A stretch of DNA of 64,000 bases, from positions 5,389-69,388 of the forward strand of contig DASYQD010000150.1 of assembly GCA_036005845.1 (NCBI GenBank), written 5' to 3'. The notes under the pieces are model-generated. The model was given only the letters and a program-made list of their open reading frames with translations. It was not told where the DNA came from and searched no databases. This stretch comes from DASYQD01 sp036005845 (GTDB taxonomy: Bacteria > Acidobacteriota > Thermoanaerobaculia > Multivoradales > JAIOJS01). This document shows, one piece after another, positions 44,641-53,757 of this stretch (its first letter is position 1; every line of letters begins with the position of its first letter). The translations under genes were made by a program, and so were the position numbers.

Positions 44641-44659
44641 GGAGTCCTCCGTCTGCTGA

Positions 44660-45007
44660 TCAGCGAAGCGCCCGCAGGCGAAGCCCGCGGACGCGGTCGA
44701 AGTCGCGGCGGTTCCTGGTCGCCAGCGCGAGACTGTGCACGACTGCTGTGGCGGCGATCAAGGCGTCCGGCAGGCGCAGGCCGCTCTCGCGCCGGATGCG
44801 GCCGGCCCGTTCGGCCACCTCGCGGTCGACCGACAGTTCGCGGAAGGGCTGGAGCAACTGACTCACCTGGTCGGAGCCCACGTTGCCAGCAAGGAGCTCG
44901 GCTCGCGTGATCACCGAGTAGAACAATCGGTGGCGGCCCCGTTGGATCTCGTGGGCACCGCGGAGGTGGTCGATGAATACGTCGGTGTCGACGAGCAGGT
45001 CAGCCAC
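44660..45007 (-). CDS. VapC-type PIN toxin
   Basis: 115 residues from GTG 45007. PIN sites: Asp in LVDTDVFIDHL, Glu in TRAELLAG, Asp in LPDALIAATA, Asp in RNRRDFDRV. It is short and overlaps the antitoxin gene by eight bases. RNase activity is inferred from the family. Confidence 0.9.
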   Translation of the reverse strand: MADLLVDTDVFIDHLRGAHEIQRGRHRLFYSVITRAELLAGNVGSDQVSQLLQPFRELSVDREVAERAGRIRRESGLRLPDALIAATAVVHSLALATRNRRDFDRVRGLRLRALR

Positions 45008-45221
45008 GATCCCACTCGTCGCGACTGGGCACTTCGAGACCGGGCAGGGCGCCGAACGTTGCCTTCAGAACGGCGTCGGGGTTCGGTGCCCGGTCCTCGA
45101 GGTATTCGTCGAGCGCCAGCCGAACGATCTCGGCCAGGCTGCGTCCCGAGCTCGCAGCCATCTCGTCGATGCGCTCGCGCTGGGCCGGCGTCAAATAGAC
45201 CTGAGTGCGTGTCGCGGGCAT
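45000..45221 (-). CDS. Ribbon-helix-helix antitoxin
   Basis: 73 residues from ATG 45221. The RHH motif TQVYLTPAQRERIDEMAASSGRSLAEIVRLALDEYL is complete, then a short acidic tail for toxin binding. It is the first gene of the pair with the VapC gene downstream. An alternative in-frame ATG at 45233 would add four residues. Directly repeated TATGCTGT-like units lie immediately upstream (45215-45240). Confidence 0.85.
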   Translation of the reverse strand: MPATRTQVYLTPAQRERIDEMAASSGRSLAEIVRLALDEYLEDRAPNPDAVLKATFGALPGLEVPSRDEWDRG

Positions 45222-45240
45222 ACAGCACAGCATACAGCAT
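45214..45240 (-). repeat. Short repeats upstream of the antitoxin, candidate operator
   Basis: Read on the minus strand, the unit ATGCTGT occurs twice in tandem, followed by GCTGTATG that runs into the start codon. Short repeats at this place are typical of operators bound by the antitoxin-toxin complex in autoregulated modules. This is a suggestion from position only. Confidence 0.35.
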
Positions 45241-45338
45241 CGCGCCACCCCACGCGGCGATGAGCCGTGCGACGCGGGGATGGCGCGTACTGGAGTGAGC
45301 GTCGTCGCAGACGCGCCGGACCAGAAAGAGGGGATGCC

Positions 45339-45695
45339 ATGAAGAAGCTGATCGTCGCCGTGGTGCTGGCTCTCGCGTTCGTCGCCTTCTTGCCTCGCCC
45401 CGCCGCAGCCGGGATCTGGGAGAACGGCAACTGGCAGAACGGCATCTGGGAAAACGGGATCCGGGCCAACGGCATTTGGGAGAACGGTATTTGGCAGAAC
45501 GGTATTTGGGAGAACGGCATCTGGGACAACGGGATCTGGGAGAACGGGTTCCGGCAGAACGGCACCCTCGACACTCGAGTCTTCCCGCCCCGTGAGCCTC
45601 GCGCCACCGGCCCTCGGTGCGCCGCGGCCCGCGTCGACTTCTCCGCGGTGCCGCTCGCCGGCGTCACCGTGCGCCTCCCGCAAGCGGCGCGCTGA
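45339..45695 (+). CDS. Secreted protein with ten Trp-x-Asn-Gly pentapeptide repeats
   Basis: 118 residues: a signal peptide of 24 residues (MKKLIVAVVLALAFVAFLPRPAAA), then ten consecutive pentapeptides from residue 25 with consensus G-I-W-(E/Q/D/A)-N, two of them varied to GIRAN and GFRQN, then a C-terminal tail of about 44 residues with a single Cys. A period of five with a conserved Trp/Asn/Gly pattern is not the standard pentapeptide (A/C-D/N-L-x-x) family nor a collagen-like one; the fold is unknown and could be a narrow solenoid or a turn-rich fibre. It lies directly before the ADYC-like gene. Confidence 0.8.
   Translation: MKKLIVAVVLALAFVAFLPRPAAAGIWENGNWQNGIWENGIRANGIWENGIWQNGIWENGIWDNGIWENGFRQNGTLDTRVFPPREPRATGPRCAAARVDFSAVPLAGVTVRLPQAAR
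45411..45560 (+). repeat. Ten 15-bp tandem units encoding GIWEN-type pentapeptides
   Basis: Ten in-frame 15-base units with variable third positions; amino acids are better conserved than codons, which argues for purifying selection rather than recent slippage alone. Confidence 0.85.
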
Positions 45696-45729
45696 GCGCG
45701 CCGCCGATGGCGGAAAAGGGGAGGCCGTC

Positions 45730-46471
45730 TTGCGCAACCGGGTGCACGCCGTCGTTGTGCTCGCCTCGCTGGGTTTCGTGGGCGCCTCGCCGGCTTCTCC
45801 ATCCGCGGCGGCTTCGGCCGGACCGCAGCTCACCGTCGAGGGCACCTCCTTCGTGCTCCGGAACCCCGACGGCACCGAGTTGCGCAGCGCACAGCTCGTC
45901 GGTGCCGAGCTCGACCTGGGCGACGGCGTCGAGGTGCGCATCGACGCGGTGCGCCCCGATCCCGGCGACAAGAGCGGCGAGACGCTGCTCCACGCGCTGA
46001 GCGTGCGCGGCGCGGACGGCTGGACCTCGCTCTGCGATGCCGACCGCGAAGGCAGACGCGAGGGCTTCCCGCTCGCCGGCCGCTGGGACGGGGAGGGCCG
46101 CTATCACGCCGAGGACGCCGCCACGCACTTCGCCCTGACCTGCACCAGCGGCGCCCAGGCCAAGTGCGTGCGCTTCGGCTACAAGCCGTGGAAGGCGGCG
46201 CCGGACGGTGCGCCGATGTTGCCGCTCTACGAGTCGTGCATTCACATGGTGCGCGCCAACTATTGCGGCGACGGCACGCCGACGACGCGCGACGGCACGC
46301 GGATCGACATCTTCGACCGCCACGGCGTACAGCGGCCGGAGTCGGGGCCGGAGCGTCACGCTGAAGCAACTCGCGAAGAGCTGCCCGCGGCTCGCCCCGG
46401 TGCTCGGCACGAGCTGCAGCGAAGAGTCGGCGGCCAGGCTCGGCGCCGTGCTCTTCAACCGCTCGCGCTAG
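45730..46471 (+). pseudogene. ADYC-like secreted protein gene, frameshifted near its 3' end
   Basis: Starts at TTG 45730, with GGGGAGG six bases upstream, giving a signal peptide (VHAVVVLASLGFVGASPA) and a beta-rich domain. The block CIHMVRANYCGDGTPTTRDGTRIDIFD matches the ADYC domain signature (consensus VRADYCGDG...), with Asn for Asp. After about 46350 this frame turns into arginine-rich nonsense and runs on to 46536, while the next frame continues with RSVTLKQLAKSCPRLAPVLG and ends at the TAG at 46469-46471, the usual ADYC C terminus. A segment expected between these parts is also missing, so a deletion plus frameshift is likelier than a single sequencing error. The neighbour encoding Trp-Asn-Gly repeats is a fitting partner. 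Confidence 0.65.
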
Positions 46472-46522
46472 CATTCGTTCCACGACCGGGCAGTCGCGCG
46501 ACGCCGTCTAGGGGAGCTCGGC

Positions 46523-47761
46523 TCAGACGGCGGTGAGCGCTTCGGCGACGCGCAGGCGCGTGGCGCGGGCGATCGGCACCACGGCGGCGACGGCGAGCAC
46601 GACGAGCATCAGCGCCACGGTGCCGGCGAACGCGGCCGGCACCAGCGCCAGCTCGACGTCGATCGGCTCCACGGCGCCGGGCGGCGGCGGCATCTGCAGG
46701 TGCGAGGCGTTGATGGCGAGCGTCACGCCCCAGCCGAGCAGGCAGCCGAGCGCGCCGCCGAGGAGGCCGAGCCAGAGCGCCTCGAGCAGCACGATGGCGG
46801 CGAGCTGGGCGCGGCTGGTGCCGATGGCGCGCAGGGTACCCAGCTCGCGCGTGCGCTCGAGCACCGCCATCAGCAGCGTGTTCGACGCCGAGAGCACGAC
46901 GAGGACGAGAATCACCGTGCCGAGGAACCAGAAGATGCCGAGGTAGAGGTTCTTCACCTGGTCGTAGAACGGCGCCCGCGCCTTCCAGTCGACGACGGCG
47001 AGCGGCGGCGCGTGGCCGGCGACGGCGCGGGCGACGGCGCGTTTGCCGGCGTCGAGCGGCACGCCGTCGCGCAGCATCACCAGCAGGTCGGAGACGCCGC
47101 TGCTCTGCAGCAGCCGCTGCGCGGTGGCGAGGTGGAGCTTGACGAAGCGGGTGTCGAGGTCTTGGACGCCGGTGGTGAGGATGCCGGCGACGCGCACGTC
47201 GAGCGCGTTGAGCGAGCCGTCGGGTGTGAGCGCGAGGAGGGTGACGACGTCGCCCGGCTTGGCGCCGAGCGACGCGGCGAGGCCGCGCGCGAGCAGCGCC
47301 GCGTCGTCGCCCTCGGCGGGCGCCGCGGCGGGGAGCGCGCTGCCGGCGCGCACCCTGGTTGTGAAGCCCATGGCGCGCTCGTGATCGGGCTCGACGCCCA
47401 CCGCGACGAATGAGGCGCTCTTGCCTGCCGGCGTCGAGGCGACGCCCATCAGGTGCACGTTGGCGCCGGCGGCCGACACCTCGGGCAGTGCCTGCAGCCG
47501 CGCGCGCAACGCCTGCCAGTCGCCGAGCGCATCGCTCACCGGCCGGTCGAGCTGTCCGGGCGCCGCGGCGGCCGCGTCGGCCACTTCGAGGTGCGCCAGA
47601 CCGCCGTGCACCAGCGCGCCTTCGAGGCCGCGGAAGTTGAAGAGGATGAAGCCGGCAGTGAGCACGAGCGCCGCCGTGCCGGTGCCCACCACGAGCAGCG
47701 AGATGAGCGTGCGCCGCCCATTGCGCGCCAGGTTGCGCAACGCCATCAGCGCCCACCTCAT
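46523..47761 (-). CDS. ABC exporter permease, FtsX/MacB/LolC-like
   Basis: 412 residues from ATG 47761. The topology is one helix near the N terminus (LISLLVVGTGTAALVLTAGFILF), a large extracytoplasmic domain (about 60-280), and three helices at the C terminus (GIFWFLGTVILVLVVLS, IVLLEALWLGLLGGALGC, AFAGTVALMLVVLAVAAVV), the MacB/LolC plan. ABC proteins of this type extract lipoproteins or envelope substrates rather than pump across the membrane. It lies 13 bases after the ATPase gene. Confidence 0.88.
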   Translation of the reverse strand: MRWALMALRNLARNGRRTLISLLVVGTGTAALVLTAGFILFNFRGLEGALVHGGLAHLEVADAAAAAPGQLDRPVSDALGDWQALRARLQALPEVSAAGANVHLMGVASTPAGKSASFVAVGVEPDHERAMGFTTRVRAGSALPAAAPAEGDDAALLARGLAASLGAKPGDVVTLLALTPDGSLNALDVRVAGILTTGVQDLDTRFVKLHLATAQRLLQSSGVSDLLVMLRDGVPLDAGKRAVARAVAGHAPPLAVVDWKARAPFYDQVKNLYLGIFWFLGTVILVLVVLSASNTLLMAVLERTRELGTLRAIGTSRAQLAAIVLLEALWLGLLGGALGCLLGWGVTLAINASHLQMPPPPGAVEPIDVELALVPAAFAGTVALMLVVLAVAAVVPIARATRLRVAEALTAV

Positions 47762-47774
47762 CGCGCCACGCCCG

Positions 47775-48511
<737 letters not shown>

Positions 48512-48515
<4 letters not shown>

Positions 48516-50191
48516 GCGGGAGCGAGCGGCGCCGTGGGCAGAAACTTCGGCGGTCGCCGCGACTTCGTCGCCTGCTCGAAGGCGTAGGCGAAGCGGAGGA
48601 GCTTCCCTTCGCTCCACGGCGGCCCCATGAAGGAGATCCCGAGCGGCAGCCCGAACGCCCAACCGGCAGGTACGGTGACGTTGGGATAGCCGGCGACCGC
48701 GCACAAGGTCGAGCTGCCGCCGCTGCCGGAGTCGCCGTTGACGAGGTCGATGAGCCAAGCCGGACCGCCGCTCGACGCCACGATGGCATCGAGCTTGTGC
48801 TTGGCGAACGCGGCGTCGAGGCCTTCCGTGCGCGCGTGCTGCAGGCAGGCGGCGCGCGCATCGAGGTACTTCTTCTCGGCGAGCGAGCCCTTCTTCTGCG
48901 CCGCGACGAAGATGTCCTGCCCGAAGTAGGGCATGACGGTGTCTTTGTGCGCGTCGTCGAAGGCGATCGTCTCGGCCAGCGTGTGCACCGGCGCGCCGGC
49001 GCCCAGCGAAGCGAGGTATTTGTTGAGGTCGGTCTTGAACTCGTAGAGCAGCACCTCGTACTCGGGATCGCCGATCTTGCTGCTATCGATCTCCACCGGG
49101 TCGACGACGATCGCGCCGCCGTCCCTCATCGCGGCGATCGCCTCGGCCACGCAGGCGTCGGTGAACGGGTTGCCCTGCAGCGAGCGCGGGTGGTAGATGC
49201 CGATGCGGGCGCCGCGCAGGCCGCCGGCATCGAGGAACCGCGTGTAGTCCGTCTCCGCCTTGCCGCTGCTCGCCGCCGTCGCCTCGTCGTCGGGGTCGAC
49301 GCCCGTCATCGCGCCGAGCAGCGCCGTCGCGTCGGCGACGGTGCGCGCCATCGGGCCCAGCGTGTCCTGGCTGTGGGCGATGGGGATGACGCCGGTGCGG
49401 CTCGACAAGCCGAGCGTGGGCTTGAAGCCGACGACGCCGCAGCGCGAGGCCGGGGAGACGATCGAGCCGTCGGTCTCCGAGCCCACCGCGGCGGCGCAGA
49501 GGCTGGCGGCCGTCGCCGCCGCCGATCCCGAGCTGCTGCCCGACGGACAGCGGTCGAGCGCGTAGGGGTTGCGGCACTGGCCGCCGCGGCTGCTCCAGCC
49601 GCTCGAGGAGCGCTCGGAGCGGAAGTTGGCCCACTCGGACAGGTTCGCCTTGCCGAGGAAGACGGCACCGGCGGCGCGCAGGCGCGCGGCCACGAAGGCG
49701 TCGCGCGGCGGGATCGAGCCCGCGAGCGCCAGCGAGCCTGCGGTGGTGGTGGTGCGATCGTGCGTGCCGACGTTGTCCTTGAGCAGGATCGGGATGCCAT
49801 GCAGCGGCCCGCGCGGCCCCTTCTCGCGCCGCTCGCGGTCGAGCGCCTCGGCGATGGCAGGCGCATCGGGGTCGAGCTCGATGACGGCGCGCAGCTCGGG
49901 GCCCTGCATGTTGAGCTCGTGGATGCGGGCCGTGTAGGAGGCGACCAGCGAGCGCGTCGTGTATTGGCCCGATTGCATGCCCGCCTGGAGCTGGGCGATG
50001 GTGGCTTCCTCGAGCTCGAAAGGGATGACTGCGGGAGGAGCGGAGGCATTGGCGGCGACTGCGGTCGAGTCGCCGGCGGCGGCCGTGGCGAGCGCGCCGC
50101 CGCAGAGCATCAGCGTGCCGCCGGCGAGCCCCGCCTTGACGAAGGCCCGGCGTGAGAGCGCGTCGCGGTCACTCGAGTCGGAGTCGGTCAC
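48512..50191 (-). CDS. Tat-exported amidase of the amidase signature family
   Basis: 559 residues from GTG 50191, which has GGAGG about seven bases upstream. The N terminus has a twin-arginine motif (SRRAFVKAGLAGG) and a following hydrophobic segment, so Tat export is likely. The Ser-cisSer-Lys triad is present: Lys in LLKDNVG, Ser in CPSGSSSGSAAA, and Ser in GSETDGSIV. Members hydrolyse amides, nitrile-derived amides or peptide amides. Its substrate is unknown; the linked ABC exporter suggests an envelope metabolite or lipoprotein process. Confidence 0.9.
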
Positions 50192-50232
50192 GCTCGTCCT
50201 CCCTTCCGTTGCCCGGCCTGCGATCCTACGAC

Positions 50233-50273
50233 GGGAAAACGGCGAAGGGAGCGGCGCCGTCGCCGCTCCCTTC
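50233..50273 (-). terminator. Rho-independent terminator of the DUF5666 lipoprotein gene
   Basis: A perfect 13-base stem (50244-50256 with 50261-50273), four-base loop, followed on the minus strand by GCCGTTTTCCC, giving a T run of four. It lies about 30 bases after the stop of the lipoprotein gene at 50305 and before the amidase start. Confidence 0.75.
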
Positions 50274-50304
50274 TGCAAGCGTGAATCGCGTCGCGTGTCG
50301 CCGC

Positions 50305-50940
50305 TCAGTCGTCGGCGCCGTCGATCTCGGCCTTGATGGTCAGCGCCACGATCGAGCCGTCGGCTTGGCGGGTGCCGCGGCCCTCGACGCGGGGAGCGCG
50401 GTTGGCGGCCACCGCCTTGGCGAGAGCATCCAGCGTGCGCAGGTCGCCGCGGGCGTTCCACTGCGTCTGGCCGTTGACGAGGACGCGCGTGCCGTCGACG
50501 AGCGTGATGGTCGAGCCGGCGACTGATTGCACGGTGGCTGCGAACTCGGCGCCGCCGCGCGGGGCGCGGGGCTGCTGCGGGTTGTCGCCGCCGGGGTTCT
50601 GGCGGCCGCGGCGACGCTGGCGGTGGTTGTTGTTGTCATCGGCGCCCGCCGGGTCGTCGTTGTTGCCGCCGCCCTGGTCGAGGGTGCCGTCGTCGTTGCC
50701 GCCGCCGCCACTGCCGTTACCATCGTCGGCGCCGTGGCGCTTGGCGGCGACGTCGCCGGATACGGAGGCGGTCGCGCCGTCGGCGCTCGACGAATCGGCG
50801 GCGAAGGACTTGGCGGAGTCGAAGGAGAGCGACGGCTCGGTGGGGCTCGAGTGGCCCTGCGAGCAGGCGCCGAGCACGCTGGTGGCGAGGGCGAGGGAGG
50901 CGAGCAGCAGGAGCGGGCGTTGATTCAGATGCTGGTTCAT
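50305..50940 (-). CDS. Lipoprotein with C-terminal DUF5666 domain
   Basis: 211 residues with a lipobox (SVLGAC) at about residue 25. The middle is low-complexity Asp/Asn/Gly-rich (GNGSGGGGNDDG...NNHRQRRRGRQ), probably flexible. The C terminus EFAATVQSVAGSTITLVDGTRVLVNGQTQW has the DUF5666 beta-barrel pattern found in many exported Acidobacteriota and Proteobacteria proteins. The ribosome site GAGGAG is in place. Divergent from the TPR-CHAT gene. Confidence 0.82.
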   Translation of the reverse strand: MNQHLNQRPLLLLASLALATSVLGACSQGHSSPTEPSLSFDSAKSFAADSSSADGATASVSGDVAAKRHGADDGNGSGGGGNDDGTLDQGGGNNDDPAGADDNNNHRQRRRGRQNPGGDNPQQPRAPRGGAEFAATVQSVAGSTITLVDGTRVLVNGQTQWNARGDLRTLDALAKAVAANRAPRVEGRGTRQADGSIVALTIKAEIDGADD

Positions 50941-51024
50941 GGGATCTCCTCGGTTGGTGGGCGGCGGCTTCGGGCCAGGGCTTCAGGGCCTGCGAGCCGC
51001 GCGTCCGGTTTGCCTTTCACCGAG

Positions 51025-53757
51025 TTGAGACAGGCGAGAAGGGCGGCGGGAACAACGACTTTCGCGATGGTCCTGCTCGCCCTGGCGGCGCCGGTCGCCG
51101 GTCGCGGCGAAACGTTCGAGCACGCCGTGGCGCTCCACCAGGCCGGTCGCTCGCGCGAGGCACTCACCGCCTACCATGCGGTGGCGGGCTCACCGGCCCC
51201 GGCGGAGGAGCGGGCGGCGGCGCTCAACAACGCCTGCGTGCTGGCCGGCGAGCTGGGCGACCAGACGACGGCGCTTCGCGACTGCGAAGCGGCGCTGCGG
51301 CTGCGGCGCACGCTCGGCGATCCGGCGGCGGTGGCGGAGACCGCCAACAACCTCGGGCTCGTGCTCGAGGTGACCGGCCGCCCGGGCGAGGCGGCGGAGC
51401 GCTACCGCGAGGCGCTGGCGCTCAACCGCAAGCTCGGCGACCGCGAGTCGGTGGTGGTCAACCTCGGCAACCTCGGCGCGCTGGCGCTTGCGGCCGGTCA
51501 TTACTCGGCTGCGGCGCGGCTCTACGACGAGGCGGCCGCGATCGCGCGCGCCGCCGCTGGTGAGCCATGGGCGGCCGACCAGCTCCGCGCCGCGCGCATC
51601 AACCAGGGCGTCGTGCTGGAGAAGGTGGGCGAGTACCGGCAGGCGGTCGGGCTCTACCGGCAGTTGCTCGCCGAGCGCGACGCCGGCGACGCTCGCCAAC
51701 GTGCCGCGCTGCTCGTCAACGCCGGCGTCATCTACAGGAATCTCGACGGCGCGGTGAGCGCGCTGGCGGCGTTCGACGAGGCGGCGGCGATCTACCGGCG
51801 GCTCGACGACAAGGCCGGCCTCTCCAACGCCGAGCTCAACCGCGGCCTCGGCCTCCACCTCAACCTCGACCGGCCTCGCGCCGCGGAGGCCGCGTACCGC
51901 GAGGCGCTGGCGCTCGCCGAGCGCGGCGGCGATCGCACCGAGGAGGTGCAGGACCTCTTCTATCTCGGGCGATTCCTGCTCGACCGCGCGCAGCGGGGCG
52001 ATGGGGCGCCAGCGCGGCTCATGGAAGCCGACGCGCTCTTCCACCGCTGTCTCGCCGAGGCGCAGCGGGGCGGCTCGGCCGAGGGGCGGTGGTCGGCGCT
52101 GGAAGGACTAGGGCGCATCGCTGCCGCGCGCGGCGATCTCGACGCCGCACTGAGGCAGCTCGAGGCGGCGCTCGCCGAGATCGAGCGCGTGCGCGCGCAA
52201 CTCGTGCAGGCGCCGTGGCGCGCGGGCTATTTCGGCGACAAGCGGGCGGTGTACGCGGCCACCGTGGCGGTGCTGGCACGGCTCCACGGGCGCGACCCGC
52301 GGCGCGGCTACGACGCTCGCGCGTTCGCGGTCGTGCAGCGCGCCAAGGCGCGCGACCTCCTCGACGCGCTGGGGCCGGCCGGCAAGCCGGCGCTTCCGCG
52401 CACCGCCGCGGAGCTGGGCCCGCGCCTGCGCGGCGACGTGGCGATCGAGTACTTCGTCGGCGATGCGCTCGCTGCTGATGGCACCGACGGCCGGTACCGC
52501 GGCGACCGGCCGGGAACGCGGGCGCGGCTCTTCCGCTGGGTATTGCACGGCGGCAGGATCGAGCTCACCGATCTCGGCGACGCGGCACCGGTGTTGGAGG
52601 CAGTCGCGCGTACGCACCGCGCGCTGGCGGGCGGCGGCGAGGCCGGCGCCGCCGACCTCGCGGCGCTCTCGCGGGCCCTGCTGCCGGCGCCGTTGCCGCT
52701 ACCGGCGCGCGGCGGTCAGCTCCGCATCGCTCCCGACGGCCTGCTCCACTACTTGCCATTCGAGCTTCTACGATCCACGAACGGCGCGCCGTTGGTCGAG
52801 CTCGCCACGATCTCCTATCTGCCGAGCACGTCGACGCTCGCACGCGCCGACGCCGACGCGAGCGCAACGAGCGACCTACGGTTGGCCGCCTTCGCTGCGT
52901 CCGAAGCCGGCGACGTCCCGGCACTGGCGGGAAGCGCGACGCCACGTGCGGAGAGTGCGTCACGCCGCCCGGCCGGTGGCGCCTCCGTCGACGCATCGAA
53001 CGCCGGGCCGCGCGCTGCCGGCGCGCTGCCGCCTCTCGCTGCCGCCTCGCGCGAGGTAGGCATCGTCGCCGCGCTGCTCGGCGGCAAGAGCGAGCTCTTC
53101 ACCGGCCCGCGCGCCACGGAGGCGAGCTTCCGCGCCGCCGTGCGCCGGCGGCCGCGCGTCCTCCACGTCGCCACGCACGCCGTGGTGGAGGAGCCGCCCG
53201 GCCGCGGCGCCGCGATCCAGCTCGTCGCCGCCGGCGACGACGACGGGCGTCTCACGCCGCCCGAGATCGCCTCGGCTGGCGGCGCCGCGCGCCTCACCGT
53301 GCTCGCGGCCTGCCGCACGGCGCTCGTCTCGCCCGCCGATGAAGGCCGTTCATTGGCGTCGCTCACCGGCTCGGTGCTCGCTGCCGGGAGCCGCGCCGTC
53401 GTCGCCACGCTGTGGGACGTCGGGGACGAGGCGACCGCCGCCTTCATGGAGCAGCTCTACGCGCAGCTCGCGCGCGGCCTCGCGCCCGCCGAGGCGCTTC
53501 GGCGCGCGAAGCAGCGGCTGCGCGCCACGCCGGGCTGGGATCGGCCCTCGCTGTGGGCCGCCTACGTGCTCGTCGGCGACGGCGAGCCGGTGGTCGACTC
53601 GCCGTGGCGCCACGTCGAGCGCGCGTTCGGCTCGCGCGCCGGCGTCGCGATGCTCGCTGCCCTCGCGCTGCTCGCCGCCGCGGCGCTCGCCTGGAGCTTC
53701 CGTGCCCCGCGCCGCACGCGAATCAGCGGAAGTCGAGCGAGCCGGCCTCGAAGCTGA
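51025..53757 (+). CDS. Exported TPR-CHAT domain protein (caspase-like protease)
   Basis: About 910 residues. A signal peptide is likely if translation starts at TTG 51025 (RQARR, then MVLLALAAPVA); ATG 51067 is the next alternative and would lose the charged n-region. Residues of about 30-440 are TPR repeats (ETANNLGLVLEVTGRPGEAAERYREAL type). The CHAT domain occupies about 560-870 and retains the His-Cys dyad: His in LHVATHAVVE and Cys in VLAACRTALV. A C-terminal membrane helix (GVAMLAALALLAAAALAWSF) could anchor it. CHAT proteases are activated by partner binding and cut specific proteins. Its 3' end overlaps the converging cohesin-like gene by 35 bases. Confidence 0.88.
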   Translation: MRQARRAAGTTTFAMVLLALAAPVAGRGETFEHAVALHQAGRSREALTAYHAVAGSPAPAEERAAALNNACVLAGELGDQTTALRDCEAALRLRRTLGDPAAVAETANNLGLVLEVTGRPGEAAERYREALALNRKLGDRESVVVNLGNLGALALAAGHYSAAARLYDEAAAIARAAAGEPWAADQLRAARINQGVVLEKVGEYRQAVGLYRQLLAERDAGDARQRAALLVNAGVIYRNLDGAVSALAAFDEAAAIYRRLDDKAGLSNAELNRGLGLHLNLDRPRAAEAAYREALALAERGGDRTEEVQDLFYLGRFLLDRAQRGDGAPARLMEADALFHRCLAEAQRGGSAEGRWSALEGLGRIAAARGDLDAALRQLEAALAEIERVRAQLVQAPWRAGYFGDKRAVYAATVAVLARLHGRDPRRGYDARAFAVVQRAKARDLLDALGPAGKPALPRTAAELGPRLRGDVAIEYFVGDALAADGTDGRYRGDRPGTRARLFRWVLHGGRIELTDLGDAAPVLEAVARTHRALAGGGEAGAADLAALSRALLPAPLPLPARGGQLRIAPDGLLHYLPFELLRSTNGAPLVELATISYLPSTSTLARADADASATSDLRLAAFAASEAGDVPALAGSATPRAESASRRPAGGASVDASNAGPRAAGALPPLAAASREVGIVAALLGGKSELFTGPRATEASFRAAVRRRPRVLHVATHAVVEEPPGRGAAIQLVAAGDDDGRLTPPEIASAGGAARLTVLAACRTALVSPADEGRSLASLTGSVLAAGSRAVVATLWDVGDEATAAFMEQLYAQLARGLAPAEALRRAKQRLRATPGWDRPSLWAAYVLVGDGEPVVDSPWRHVERAFGSRAGVAMLAALALLAAAALAWSFRAPRRTRISGSRASRPRS

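Noticed and set aside
45411..45560. CRISPR-like or RiPP precursor reading of the 15-bp tandem repeats
   Set aside because: Units are coding, in frame, 15 bases with no spacers, and follow a signal peptide. No maturation enzyme is nearby, so a RiPP precursor is unsupported.
51025..53757. Type III-E CRISPR component
   Set aside because: TPR-CHAT proteins occur in type III-E loci, but there is no effector gene, no repeat array and the protein appears exported, so only a loose analogy is kept.
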